A DNA stretch of 50,196 bases from Ruegeria spongiae (GTDB taxonomy: Bacteria; Pseudomonadota; Alphaproteobacteria; Rhodobacterales; Rhodobacteraceae), in contig NZ_JAMFMB010000028.1 in the NCBI RefSeq assembly GCF_023502395.1, forward strand, positions 1-50,196, given 5' to 3'. Numbering within the stretch: the stretch's first letter is position 1; every line of letters begins with the position of its first letter. This document shows, piece after piece, positions 1 to 6,860 of the stretch. The notes under the pieces were generated by a model. It saw nothing but the letters and a program-made list of their open reading frames with translations, had not been told where the DNA came from and ran no database searches. A program made the position numbers and the translations under genes.

Positions 1-126
1 GTCAGGTGGCTCGCAGTCGTTCCAATCGCAGAAAGCGTCAATGCGATGCTCGATGGTCAGCAGATCCTCGACGCCGTAGAGCCTGTTGTTCGTCAGTTCT
101 CTTGCGCAAAAGGTTTCATCGTTCAT
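1..126 (-). CDS. Partial small protein, C-terminus beyond window edge
   Basis: A reading frame of 42 codons starts at ATG 126 and runs open to the left edge. A strong AGGAGG ribosome site lies 8 bases before the ATG. It follows the 89-residue gene at 141-410 by 14 bases, so the two probably form one operon. The visible peptide is acidic and contains two Cys (CDWNDC). I do not recognise the family. Confidence 0.6.
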   Translation of the reverse strand, partial: MNDETFCARELTNNRLYGVEDLLTIEHRIDAFCDWNDCEPPD

Positions 127-140
127 TGTGTTTTCCTCCT

Positions 141-410
141 TCAGACGTCCAGTTGTTCAATGCGTTCCATTAACGCCTCAGAACGCGTGTTGATGGTGCG
201 AATAAGTGCGCTGACCGCCTCGGGGTTCTCCATGCTGTTGTCATCCCATGTCAGTGCATCAAGGGCTTTGGTGAGACCGTTCAGGGTCATAGCGTCCACT
301 TCGATTTTGAGCTTCTCGTCTTTGATTGCCTGGGTCTTATCGGACGGGCCAGTGCCTTTCTGGCTGTCGAGCATGACGGTATTGGTCGCGCTGGCGCGTT
401 GTGCAGTCAT
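141..410 (-). CDS. Hypothetical 89-residue protein
   Basis: An acidic, helix-prone small protein with no signal peptide or membrane segment. It begins MTAQRASATN and ends MERIEQLDV. It is first in a leftward operon with the partial gene at 1-126, and a good sigma70-like promoter sits upstream at 448-477. It is divergent from the XRE regulator at 514. Family not recognised; small phage- or plasmid-type accessory genes commonly look like this. Confidence 0.6.
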   Translation of the reverse strand: MTAQRASATNTVMLDSQKGTGPSDKTQAIKDEKLKIEVDAMTLNGLTKALDALTWDDNSMENPEAVSALIRTINTRSEALMERIEQLDV

Positions 411-447
411 GGCATCCTCATGTTGCTGTTTTGCTTACCGTGTATTA

Positions 448-477
448 AGAATATGTACAGGGTAGGCGCAATGTCAA
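448..477 (-). promoter_or_regulatory. Sigma70-like promoter for the leftward small operon
   Basis: Read on the minus strand, TTGACA (472-477) is followed after 18 bases by TATTCT (448-453). It points at the gene starting at 410. It lies in the region shared with the divergent XRE gene, which may repress it. Confidence 0.5.
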
Positions 478-513
478 TACTCTGTTAGCATTTTTGCATA
501 CGAGGTTTGCACA

Positions 514-756
514 ATGACGCCCGAGCAGTTAAGAATGGCGCGAAACGCACTCAGGATAGGAACGCGAGAACTTGCTGAATTGGCAGGTGTTTCGTTCACC
601 ACGATCAATCGTTTCGAAACTGAGAAAGGTGGCATGCAGCATGCCAACGCAGAGGCCATACGCAAAGCCCTTGAAGCCCAAGGCATCCAGTTCCTAGACA
701 GCGGCGAGGTTGCTGCGGGACCGGGGGTGGCGCTTGCGCATAAGTCCAATGACTGA
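514..756 (+). CDS. XRE-family helix-turn-helix regulator, 80 residues
   Basis: A single lambda-repressor-type HTH domain covers about residues 3-58. Recognisable elements are the initial TPEQLRMARNAL, the turn region LAELAGVSFTTINRFE and the closing helix AIRKALEAQGIQF. This is the layout of short phage or ICE-type regulators that bind DNA as dimers. The gene is divergent from 141-410 and heads a rightward operon whose next ORF overlaps its 3' end. It probably controls the shared 411-513 promoter region; that is inference from position. Confidence 0.8.
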   Translation: MTPEQLRMARNALRIGTRELAELAGVSFTTINRFETEKGGMQHANAEAIRKALEAQGIQFLDSGEVAAGPGVALAHKSND

Positions 757-850
757 CCCGGAACTATACCGCACCGCCATTCATGAGGCCGGTCACGCTG
801 TCGCATTCATGCGCCGTCAGTGCTATTTGATGGTCAGAACCGGGCGGTGA
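749..850 (+). CDS. 33-residue ORF with HEAGH zinc-peptidase motif, likely truncated
   Basis: ATG 749 overlaps the end of the XRE gene by 8 bases. The product has the stretch AIHEAGHAVAF at about residues 10-20, which is the HExxH zinc site of M41/FtsH-type and related phage peptidases. Those domains are far longer, and this frame stops 13 residues after the motif. It is therefore either a remnant whose 3' part was lost or a miniprotein. The next gene starts 3 bases later, so the operon spacing is kept. Confidence 0.4.
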   Translation: MTDPELYRTAIHEAGHAVAFMRRQCYLMVRTGR

Positions 851-853
851 GCG

Positions 854-1120
854 ATGGAAACAGGTAAGAGTTCATTCAAGACCTATGCGCGAAAAAACAA
901 AACTAGGCTCATCAAGGCGGCGGCGGTGTATTGCGGCGCTTATGCAATCTTTTGCTATCTGTACTTTATCGATTCAACCTATTTGCAGGGCATGTCGGAA
1001 CGAGCCGCTCCATTTGTAATCTATGTATCGCCAGCGCTCATGTGTTGGGCTGTCTATGCAGATTATCGATCCGAGGTCAGAAAAGTTGAGAGTGCTTTGA
1101 ACAATCACTCCGAACGGTGA
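854..1120 (+). CDS. Small two-TM membrane protein, hypothetical
   Basis: An 88-residue protein with a basic N-terminus (about residues 6-20, many Lys/Arg), a hydrophobic segment at about 22-40 and a second at about 53-70, then a charged tail. The basic start suggests an N-in, C-in hairpin in the inner membrane. It is in the tight rightward operon with the XRE and HEAGH ORFs, and a short frame leading into the DUF3800 gene follows 4 bases later. Family not recognised. Confidence 0.55.
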   Translation: METGKSSFKTYARKNKTRLIKAAAVYCGAYAIFCYLYFIDSTYLQGMSERAAPFVIYVSPALMCWAVYADYRSEVRKVESALNNHSER

Positions 1121-1163
1121 GCGCATGGCCTTTCTCGAATGGCTGGAAGAGGGCAACTAAGCC

Positions 1164-1778
1164 TTGCTGGTGTTCATAGACGAATCCGGCGACCCTGGCT
1201 TTAAGCTGGACCGGGGATCGTCTCCCAACTTCGCGTTGGCCATGGTGCTATTCCAGTCACCAGAGGATGCGCAGCATGCACAGCGGACTATAAAGGCGGT
1301 CCGGTCGGCAGAGCGTGTTAGCCCAGAATGGAAGTTCTCCAAAGTGAAGGACGCCAAGCGCGATGCGTTCTTTCAGGCCGTCTCAGGATGCAAGTTCACA
1401 TGCAGGGCAGTGGTCGTGCAAAAGCACCTGATCCACTCACGCAATCTCAAGACCAAGCCCCGCCAGTTCTACAACTTCTTTACCCGCATGATGTTTCAAC
1501 ATGACGGGGGGATGCTGAAAGGGGCTGCCGTCGTGATTGATGGCTCCGGGGATCGCCGGTTCAGGAAAGAACTGCAATCCTATCTGCGCCGGGAACTGCC
1601 ACCGGGCACGATCCGCAAAATGGGGTTCAAGGACTCGCTGAAAGACCCGCTGGTGCAGCTTGCCGACATGTGTGCAGGGGCAATCGCCCGGTCATACAGC
1701 AACAAACCGAACGCAACACGCTGGCGCAACATGCTGGCCCGGTCTGGTCAGGTTCACGATGTATGGGAATTCAGATAG
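1164..1778 (+). CDS. DUF3800 domain protein
   Basis: A 204-residue protein with the DUF3800 hallmarks: an N-terminal FIDESGD motif (about residues 4-10), a central VVIDGSGD and a C-terminal GFKDSLKDPLVQLADMCAGA. DUF3800 is usually described as having an RNase H-like fold and is frequent near mobile and defence genes. The start is TTG 1164 because an in-frame TAA lies at 1158-1160. Upstream of that stop, in the same frame, an 11-codon peptide starts at ATG 1125 (MAFLEWLEEGN). The TAA could mark a coupling leader or a mutated longer start. It is the last gene of the 514-1778 operon. Biochemical role unknown. Confidence 0.8.
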   Translation: MLVFIDESGDPGFKLDRGSSPNFALAMVLFQSPEDAQHAQRTIKAVRSAERVSPEWKFSKVKDAKRDAFFQAVSGCKFTCRAVVVQKHLIHSRNLKTKPRQFYNFFTRMMFQHDGGMLKGAAVVIDGSGDRRFRKELQSYLRRELPPGTIRKMGFKDSLKDPLVQLADMCAGAIARSYSNKPNATRWRNMLARSGQVHDVWEFR

Positions 1779-1891
1779 TTGCGCCCCGCCTTCCTATCCA
1801 ACTCGACTGGCTGGAACGCACACCCTACGGTGACAGTTCGGACAGACGGGGCGACTTTGCACGACAAATATAGGAACTATGGCCGGTGTCG

Positions 1892-2062
1892 TCAATTCAC
1901 GACACGCAACGACACGTTCAGCATGTCGGCGGCCTCTGACGCGGAAGGGTGCAAATTTGCACCCTTTTCCGGGCGGTGCGCAGGCATTTTCGCCAACTTC
2001 GCAGCCACCATTGCACGCTGGCTTTCCGTCAGGTGCCGCCGGTTGGGAGCGCCGCTGCGATA
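1892..2062 (-). pseudogene. Fragment of ParB-like/phage partition-type protein
   Basis: In frame on the minus strand between an upstream TAG and a TGA at 1892, the translation contains PNRRHLTESQRAMVAAKLA and then SEAADMLNVSLRVVN. RRHLTESQRAMVAA followed by an EAAxMLNVS helix is characteristic of ParB/Spo0J-like proteins in phages and integrative elements. There is no proper start and both flanks of the domain are missing, so I read it as a decayed fragment. It lies in the otherwise gene-free 1779-2295 stretch. Confidence 0.55.
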
Positions 2063-2295
2063 CTAGTTTTGCCTAGTAGCTAGTCCGATGCCGGGATATC
2101 GGCATGGGGGCCTGTGCAAAATTGCGCACACCTCGACCAGATGAAAGCCCAGTGCCGACCGGCTGAAATCTCAGCCCGCCGCGCAGGTATCCCCAGAGTT
2201 GGGGGCACCAAAGCGGTAATCCCCGCACTGACCGCTAAGCCCAGATTTGGGCCAAGCCATTATTGGCTGCGCTGAAATGTGCCTGACGGGCATAT
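2063..2295. other. Gene-free stretch before the IS remnant
   Basis: No credible coding frame, RNA gene or promoter was seen here. Short self-complementary words such as CTAGTTTTGCCTAG (about 2064-2077) are present. It probably represents decayed mobile-element DNA between the ParB-like fragment and the IS481 remnant. Confidence 0.4.
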
Positions 2296-3229
2296 ATGCC
2301 CCACGGTGGAGCAAAGAGCCGGGAGTTGGGGATCAACCCTAAGACGGTCGCAAAGTGGCGCAAACAACAAACCGTCGAAGATCAGAAGACGGGCCCGAAG
2401 GAACCACGTTCAACGGTGCTCAGCGAAGATGAAGAGGCAAGGGTGGTTGCATTCCGGCGGCATACGCTGTTGCCACTGGACGATTGTTTGTATGCGTTAC
2501 AGCCGACGATCCCGCACTTGACGCGCTCTTCCTTGCATCGATGTCTGCAGCGGCACTGGATGTCGCGTCTGCCGGATGTCGCGGGTGACAAGCCGAAGCG
2601 GCAGAAGTTCAAGCGCTACCCGATTGGCTATTTCCACATCGACATTGCTGAGGTGAGAACCGAGGAAGGCAAACTGCATCTCTTTGTGGCCATTGACCGC
2701 ACGAGCAAGTTCGCTGTTGCGCAACTGGTCGACAAAGCAAACCGCAAGACAGCATGGGAGTTCCTTGAGCATTTGCTGGAGAGCGTGCCCTATCAAATTC
2801 ACACGATCCTGACCCCTCTCGGGACATTGCTGCGCAATGCCCTGCCGGGCAGTGGACAACGGCATCCAGTTTGCAGAGCAGCCCCGAAACCGGAACACAG
2901 TATATTCGCGGCCCATGCGCTTCGACATGATCTGCGAGGCCAATGGGATCGAACACCGGCTGACCAAACCAAATCATCCTTGGACAAACGGCCAAGTCGA
3001 ACGGATGAACCGCACGATCAAGGACGCAACAGTGAAGCGGTATCACTACGACAGCCACGCGCAGTTGCGCAGTCATCTCGCCGACTTCCTGGATACCTAT
3101 AATTTTGCCCGCAGATTGAAGACCCTGAGCGGTCCCACACCTGACGAATACATCTGCAAGATCTGGACTTCAGAGCCAGAGCGATTCATCCTAAATCCGA
3201 TCCACCAGATGCCGGGACTGAACAACTAA
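2296..3229 (+). pseudogene. IS481-family transposase, truncated and frameshifted
   Basis: The frame carries GINPKTVAKWRKQ (HTH), then LPLDDCLYALQPTIPHLTRSSLHRCL and GYFHIDIAEV, which holds the first catalytic Asp. At 2815-2854 a 40-base insertion breaks the frame just before DNGIQF, the second catalytic Asp. The protein resumes in another frame through NGQVERMNRTIKDATVK, which holds the catalytic Glu, to MPGLNN. The first 35-40 residues expected for this family are not recognisable upstream of about 2310. Both defects make it inactive. I could not identify terminal inverted repeats. Confidence 0.85.
2815..2854. repeat. 40-bp insertion in transposase, two adjacent hairpins
   Basis: Removing these 40 bases restores the ILT-DNGIQF junction of IS481 transposases exactly. 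Inside are two small inverted repeats: a CATTG/CAATG pair, extended by flanking GGG/CCC with one bulged base, and CTGCC/GGCAG. GGACA also occurs at 2822-2826 and again at 2854-2858. It resembles a footprint left by another element, but this is inference. Confidence 0.5.
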
Positions 3230-3295
3230 GGAGCAAATTTTGAGGCGAGCCGTCAAATCCAATATCATGGCTTCAGGCGAGCCAAGGAGTGCAGA

Positions 3296-3493
3296 ATGCC
3301 CCGATACAACGATATGTTCGAACTTTCGGTAGACGATATGGACCTGATCGAAAGGTCGTTGCGGACCCTTACCGAGGCTTTGCCGTCAGAAGGGGCAGAG
3401 GAAACAGAACGCCAAGTTCACGATCTCTTGGGACGATTGCACAACCAGAAAATCTTCTATCGGCCCAGAGACGGCGTTTATGTCGGTGGATGA
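3296..3493 (+). CDS. Small conserved-looking hypothetical protein, 65 residues
   Basis: An acidic soluble protein starting MPRYNDMFELSVDDMDLIE. ATG 3296 has an AAGGAG site 6-8 bases upstream. The N-terminal half looks like an amphipathic helix pair (DLIERSLRTLTEAL, ERQVHDLLGRLHNQK) followed by a short basic tail. It sits alone just after the transposase remnant. I know no function for it. Confidence 0.6.
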   Translation: MPRYNDMFELSVDDMDLIERSLRTLTEALPSEGAEETERQVHDLLGRLHNQKIFYRPRDGVYVGG

Positions 3494-3526
3494 TAGGAAC
3501 GACATCGGGCCGCGTGGAAATCTATT

Positions 3527-3646
3527 GTGAGCGGCCTGGTAGGGCAGTGTGCGAAATGTGGCTGGACCATGTATCGCGACTGCAATGCCGTCAACAATAG
3601 GTCATGCGCGGTGAACCGGTGTAAATCCACGGTGAAGACCGTCTGA
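3527..3646 (+). CDS. Possible Cys-rich 39-residue peptide
   Basis: From GTG 3527 the frame encodes a peptide with five Cys: a CAKC pair, then single Cys at about residues 18, 27 and 32. A C-x2-C pair followed by further Cys suggests a small zinc ribbon. The start is GTG without a clear ribosome site, so the call is weak. It could also be a fragment of a larger gene. Confidence 0.25.
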   Translation: MSGLVGQCAKCGWTMYRDCNAVNNRSCAVNRCKSTVKTV

Positions 3647-3921
3647 GCGTCGATTGGTTTGTGTTGGCTGAAGTTGCGATCATCGTCGTTTTTGTCATCA
3701 ACTGGTAATTGGCCCCTACCCTGAGTGCCACCCATACATGCCGATTGCGCAATCTTGCCTTGGGTTTGGCGAAAAAACCGTCTGCGGCTTTGGAGCCCCT
3801 GGGCCGGGGATGCGCATCGCCATTGCTGAATTTACGCCTGCACCCGGTGGCCTGCCTACGATCGAAGCGCAGCCTGATCAGCGAAAAAGGGCGCATCTGC
3901 GTTCCACGAAAGTTTGGCTTA
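3647..3921. other. No clear gene
   Basis: No convincing coding frame. Immediately after the Cys-rich ORF, one frame encodes a short hydrophobic peptide ending EVAIIVVFVINW before a TAA at about 3706-3708, but it has no good start. The remainder shows no recognisable domain. Confidence 0.35.
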
Positions 3922-3937
3922 TGTGAAATTGTTCACT
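3922..3937. promoter_or_regulatory. Crp/Fnr-family-like operator
   Basis: TGTGA-N6-TCACT, with perfect GTGAA/TTCAC arms. This is the classical Crp-type half-site spacing. It lies 62 bases before the 33-residue membrane peptide at 4000. Binding is inferred from pattern only. Confidence 0.35.
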
Positions 3938-3966
3938 GCATCCGCCCCGATGTCCCTGCTAGCTCG

Positions 3967-3980
3967 TTAACCATTGTTAA
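3967..3980. promoter_or_regulatory. TTAAC-N4-GTTAA dyad
   Basis: A perfect 5-bp inverted repeat with a 4-bp centre. It contains TTAACCAT, which resembles a CtrA half-site in alphaproteobacteria, although the full CtrA spacing (TTAA-N7-TTAA) is off by one base. It lies 20 bases before the small membrane peptide. Confidence 0.3.
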
Positions 3981-3999
3981 TCTGCTCAGTGAGGTCACC

Positions 4000-4101
4000 A
4001 TGAAACTCAGTGCTTTGGAAGTTTTCTGCATGTTTTTGGCGAGCGGCATAGCCGCCTCGGGCTTCGTTGGGGCTGCAAACGCTCTGATGTCCGCAGTATG
4101 A
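4000..4101 (+). CDS. Small hydrophobic peptide, 33 residues
   Basis: MKLSALEVFCMFLASGIAAS opens a nearly continuous hydrophobic helix with small residues, ending in AANALMSAV. GAGG lies 6 bases before the ATG. This fits a single-span inner-membrane miniprotein. Two palindromic operator-like sequences lie just upstream at 3922 and 3967, which supports a real, regulated transcript. Function unknown. Confidence 0.45.
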   Translation: MKLSALEVFCMFLASGIAASGFVGAANALMSAV

Positions 4102-4285
4102 CCTTGCCTCGGTCACTGTCCAAGGTCCCAGCCCGACCAGTCGCAGCAACAATGAGCACTATCTGGCGCGATTGATCGTCGAAGTGGTGAAAATTGGTAG
4201 AAACCGGCCAAAATACGGAAATGAGATTGACGAAGCTGAAAAACATGTGTCCAACAAGGACCCACGAGAGAGAACCCGGATATTC

Positions 4286-4507
4286 ATGCAGACACCTTTT
4301 CCACAAATCTTAACCAAATCTCTGAACGCACTGGACGACCAGGCCCGATGTGCCGACGCCGTGCATCTATTGTCAGAATCCCATATCCCACGGGACGTGG
4401 CTGAATGGCTGTCCGAGACCGTAGAGAGGCTCGTGCGCGACGACGAACTGGCGCTGGACCTGCATATTTGCTTGTCCATGGCCTCGAACGGCAACGCCCA
4501 CGGATAA
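4286..4507 (+). CDS. Hypothetical protein, about 73 residues
   Basis: From ATG 4286 the product begins MQTPFPQILTKSLNALDDQ. It is helical and acidic, with LSETVERLVRDDELALDLH near the C-terminus. The frame stays open upstream to a TTG at 4172, so a 111-residue form is possible. The antisense frame is Ser/Arg-rich, typical of a shadow, which favours this strand. No domain recognised. Confidence 0.4.
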   Translation: MQTPFPQILTKSLNALDDQARCADAVHLLSESHIPRDVAEWLSETVERLVRDDELALDLHICLSMASNGNAHG

Positions 4508-4733
4508 CGCTTGCACCACGCGCCTGCGTAATTCCAATCTGGGACGAAATACCGATCCATGTCCTCTTCGGCCGCGCGATCCGGGAAATTGGCGGCGACC
4601 GGGATCAACCAAACTTCCCCATGACAAATGGCCCTTGACGATTTTTCTGAAGCTGGCACTGATTGAACCTGCATGGCTGCAGGTCGATCCCGCAGCACAA
4701 ACGCCCCTGATTTCATGATCGGCAACACAGGCA

Positions 4734-5312
4734 GTGGCTAAAAAGACGGACACCGAAAGCGAGGTCGGCCAGTCGCTGCAACGACTGCGGCTCGAGCGTG
4801 ACCTGACGCTGACCGAACTGGCCGGACGGGCGCAGATTTCGACCGCGATGATCAGCCGGATCGAAAACGGCCACGTTTCCCCCTCGCTTGGCACGCTGCA
4901 ATCGCTGGCGGACGCGCTGGACGTTTCGCTTATGGCGTTGTTCGCGCATTCGGATCTGGCAGCGGATGTGCATCACACCCGGGCCGGGGATGGGCTTCGG
5001 GCCAGACGCATCACGCCGGGGCATGCCCATGACTACCTTCTCCTGGGCAGGCATGGCGGCCCCGGTGGTACGTTCCAGTCCGCGCGGGTTGGCATTTCCC
5101 GTGAGGATTCGGGGATCCTGCCCAGTTACCAGCACGAAGGGCATGTCTTTATCTACATGATCGAGGGGCGCGCGACCTATCGCTGCGGCACCGAAGATTT
5201 CGCCATGTCGGCGGGCGACACGCTGAGTTTTGACGCCAAGCTGCAGCATGGGTTCCGAGAAATCCTGACCGACAGGATCGAATTCATCACCGTCTCGACA
5301 CGCCCGCAATAG
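4734..5312 (+). CDS. XRE-cupin transcriptional regulator
   Basis: A 192-residue protein from GTG 4734. The HTH covers about residues 10-66 (LQRLRLERDLTLTELAGRAQISTAMISRIENG is its core). A cupin_2 sensor domain follows at about 110-185 (EGHVFIYMIEGRATYRCG and AGDTLSFDAKLQHGF). Such regulators sense small ligands in the cupin barrel and often control nearby amino acid or amine catabolism. It is a paralogue of the regulator at 30421, so the two bracket the catabolic region. The ligand is not predictable. Confidence 0.85.
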   Translation: MAKKTDTESEVGQSLQRLRLERDLTLTELAGRAQISTAMISRIENGHVSPSLGTLQSLADALDVSLMALFAHSDLAADVHHTRAGDGLRARRITPGHAHDYLLLGRHGGPGGTFQSARVGISREDSGILPSYQHEGHVFIYMIEGRATYRCGTEDFAMSAGDTLSFDAKLQHGFREILTDRIEFITVSTRPQ

Positions 5313-5322
5313 CCGCACCCCA

Positions 5323-5346
5323 CTATAGAGATATAGCAAATTCTAT
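5323..5346. promoter_or_regulatory. Overlapping dyads before lysR
   Basis: CTATA-GAGA-TATAG (5323-5336) overlaps ATAG-N6-CTAT (5333-5346). The AT-rich dyads lie 65-88 bases before the LysR start and could be its autoregulatory site. Confidence 0.35.
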
Positions 5347-5410
5347 GGCCTATTCATAATCTGATGCTATGTGTGGGCGGACCCGATCCGAGCAGAGCAA
5401 CAGGACAATC

Positions 5411-6301
5411 ATGAAAATCACCTTCCGACAGGTTGATGCGTTCCGCACCGTGGTTTCGACCGGGACCGTGACCGAGGCCGCCGCGATGCTGGGCATCTCG
5501 CAACCAGCCGTCAGCCGCCTGATTTCCGATTTCGAGGCCGAGGTCGGCTTTAAGCTGTTTCAGCGCGCGGGCCGGGTTCTGGTGCCGACGGAGGAGGCCC
5601 GCCTGCTGGTCGAAGAGGTGCGCCAGGCCGTCAGCGGTATGGAACATATCAAGGAAACCGCCGCAGCCATCAGCACCTTCGGCCATGCCCGGTTGAGCCT
5701 GGTGGTCACCCCGGCCGGCGCGTCACAGCTGGCACCCGATCTGATCGGCAGCTTCGCCGCCGCCTGCCCCCGCGCCATGACCCGGATGGAGATCGCCTCG
5801 AGCGATGACGCGGTTGAATGGATGGTGTCGCAGAACTACGATTTCGGGATCACCACGGCCGAGCCTGCGAACCCGTCCTTCGACAGCATCGTCATTCAGG
5901 ACAGCGACGTTTTCTGCGTCGTGCCAACGGGCCATGCCCTGTCACAAAAACCCATGGTTCAAGCCCGCGATCTGGCGGGCGAGAGTTTCATCTCTTACAT
6001 GCCGTCCTCACGGTTCCGCTTCGAGATCGATCAATTCTTCGAGGCCAAGGAAATCGCGCGGCAGATGCAGTATGAAACCCGCACCACGGATGCGATCTGC
6101 CGTCTTGTCTCGCGCGGATTGGGGGTTTCCGTCGTCGGCTCTGGCCGGGACTTTCTTGACACGATACCCGGTTGCGTGGCGTTGCCTTTCGCCGCGCCGC
6201 TGAATTTCCGTGCGGTTCTGTTCTGGTCCAGGAACAAGCCGGTCTCGGCGGTGGGGCAGACCTTTCTCGACCTCGCCCGGGCCGGTCTCAGCGACGGTTA
6301 A
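5411..6301 (+). CDS. LysR-family transcriptional regulator
   Basis: A 296-residue protein. ATG 5411 is preferred over the upstream GTG 5369 because LysR proteins start directly with the winged HTH. Here MKITFRQVDAFRTVVSTGTV leads into EAAAMLGISQPAVSRLISDFE at about residues 20-40. A substrate-binding domain follows from about residue 90. It faces the ThDP decarboxylase genes tail to tail and overlaps the last 14 bases of one of them. A T-N11-A site in the 8500-8606 divergent promoter is a plausible target. Effector unknown. Confidence 0.85.
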   Translation: MKITFRQVDAFRTVVSTGTVTEAAAMLGISQPAVSRLISDFEAEVGFKLFQRAGRVLVPTEEARLLVEEVRQAVSGMEHIKETAAAISTFGHARLSLVVTPAGASQLAPDLIGSFAAACPRAMTRMEIASSDDAVEWMVSQNYDFGITTAEPANPSFDSIVIQDSDVFCVVPTGHALSQKPMVQARDLAGESFISYMPSSRFRFEIDQFFEAKEIARQMQYETRTTDAICRLVSRGLGVSVVGSGRDFLDTIPGCVALPFAAPLNFRAVLFWSRNKPVSAVGQTFLDLARAGLSDG

Positions 6302-6860
6302 GCGCTTGTCGGAATTGCGCGCGTGCCTGTGCGCTGTGGATATAGGCATAGTCGCGGGGATAGGGCTTGCCGGGCCGAACCTCCATCGCGATGAATTGTG
6401 GTCCTGCTGTTGACAACAATTGCGGCAACACCGAGGCGAAAGGGGCAAGCTCCCCAAACCCATGCACCCCGGCATATCCGCTGGCGCGGGCAAAACCCGT
6501 GAAATCGACCTTGTCCGCTCCGGGCAGTGGATGTGCGCCGTTCACTTCGTAAACCCGGTTGACCGACAGGAAATGATAGAGGTTCGCCACACCCGCATGT
6601 GCAATCGTGACCAGCGAGCCAAGGTTCATCAGCAGGCTGCCATCGCCATCCAGCACGATCACCCGCCGATCCGGATTGGCCAGCGCCAGACCCAGCCCAT
6701 GCGACGAGGCCTGCCCCATCGCCCCCACCGCGACATAGTTCAATGCACGCGGATTCAATGCCAGCCAGTCGAAACAGCTCTGATAGACGGCGACCACGAT
6801 ATCGTCGTCACGTATATGAGGGATCAGGGCCTTGAGCGCCGCATCACGATACAGGGTCAT
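6288..6860 (-). CDS. ThDP-dependent 2-oxoacid decarboxylase, catalytic (beta) subunit
   Basis: A 190-residue ThDP-binding C-terminal-type subunit. The cofactor motif begins GDGSLLMNLGSL at about residue 72 and ends about 30 residues later at FLSVNRVYEVNG, matching GDG-x(about 27)-N. Size and split organisation match sulfopyruvate decarboxylase ComE and phosphonopyruvate-decarboxylase-like proteins, which act as alpha-beta oligomers in the cytoplasm. Its ATG overlaps the stop of the alpha-subunit gene (ATGA), so the two are translationally coupled. With the aminotransferase upstream, the expected step is amino acid to 2-oxoacid to aldehyde plus CO2. The substrate is not known. Confidence 0.75.
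   Translation of the reverse strand: MTLYRDAALKALIPHIRDDDIVVAVYQSCFDWLALNPRALNYVAVGAMGQASSHGLGLALANPDRRVIVLDGDGSLLMNLGSLVTIAHAGVANLYHFLSVNRVYEVNGAHPLPGADKVDFTGFARASGYAGVHGFGELAPFASVLPQLLSTAGPQFIAMEVRPGKPYPRDYAYIHSAQARAQFRQALNRR

Noticed and set aside
1779-2066. 95-codon plus-strand ORF after DUF3800
   Set aside because: Low-complexity, Arg-rich translation; the opposite strand carries a recognisable ParB-like fragment in the same bases.
4159-4728. 189-codon minus-strand frame
   Set aside because: The Ser/Arg-rich stretch is typical of an antisense shadow and it has no domain. The plus-strand frame at 4286-4507 looks more protein-like.
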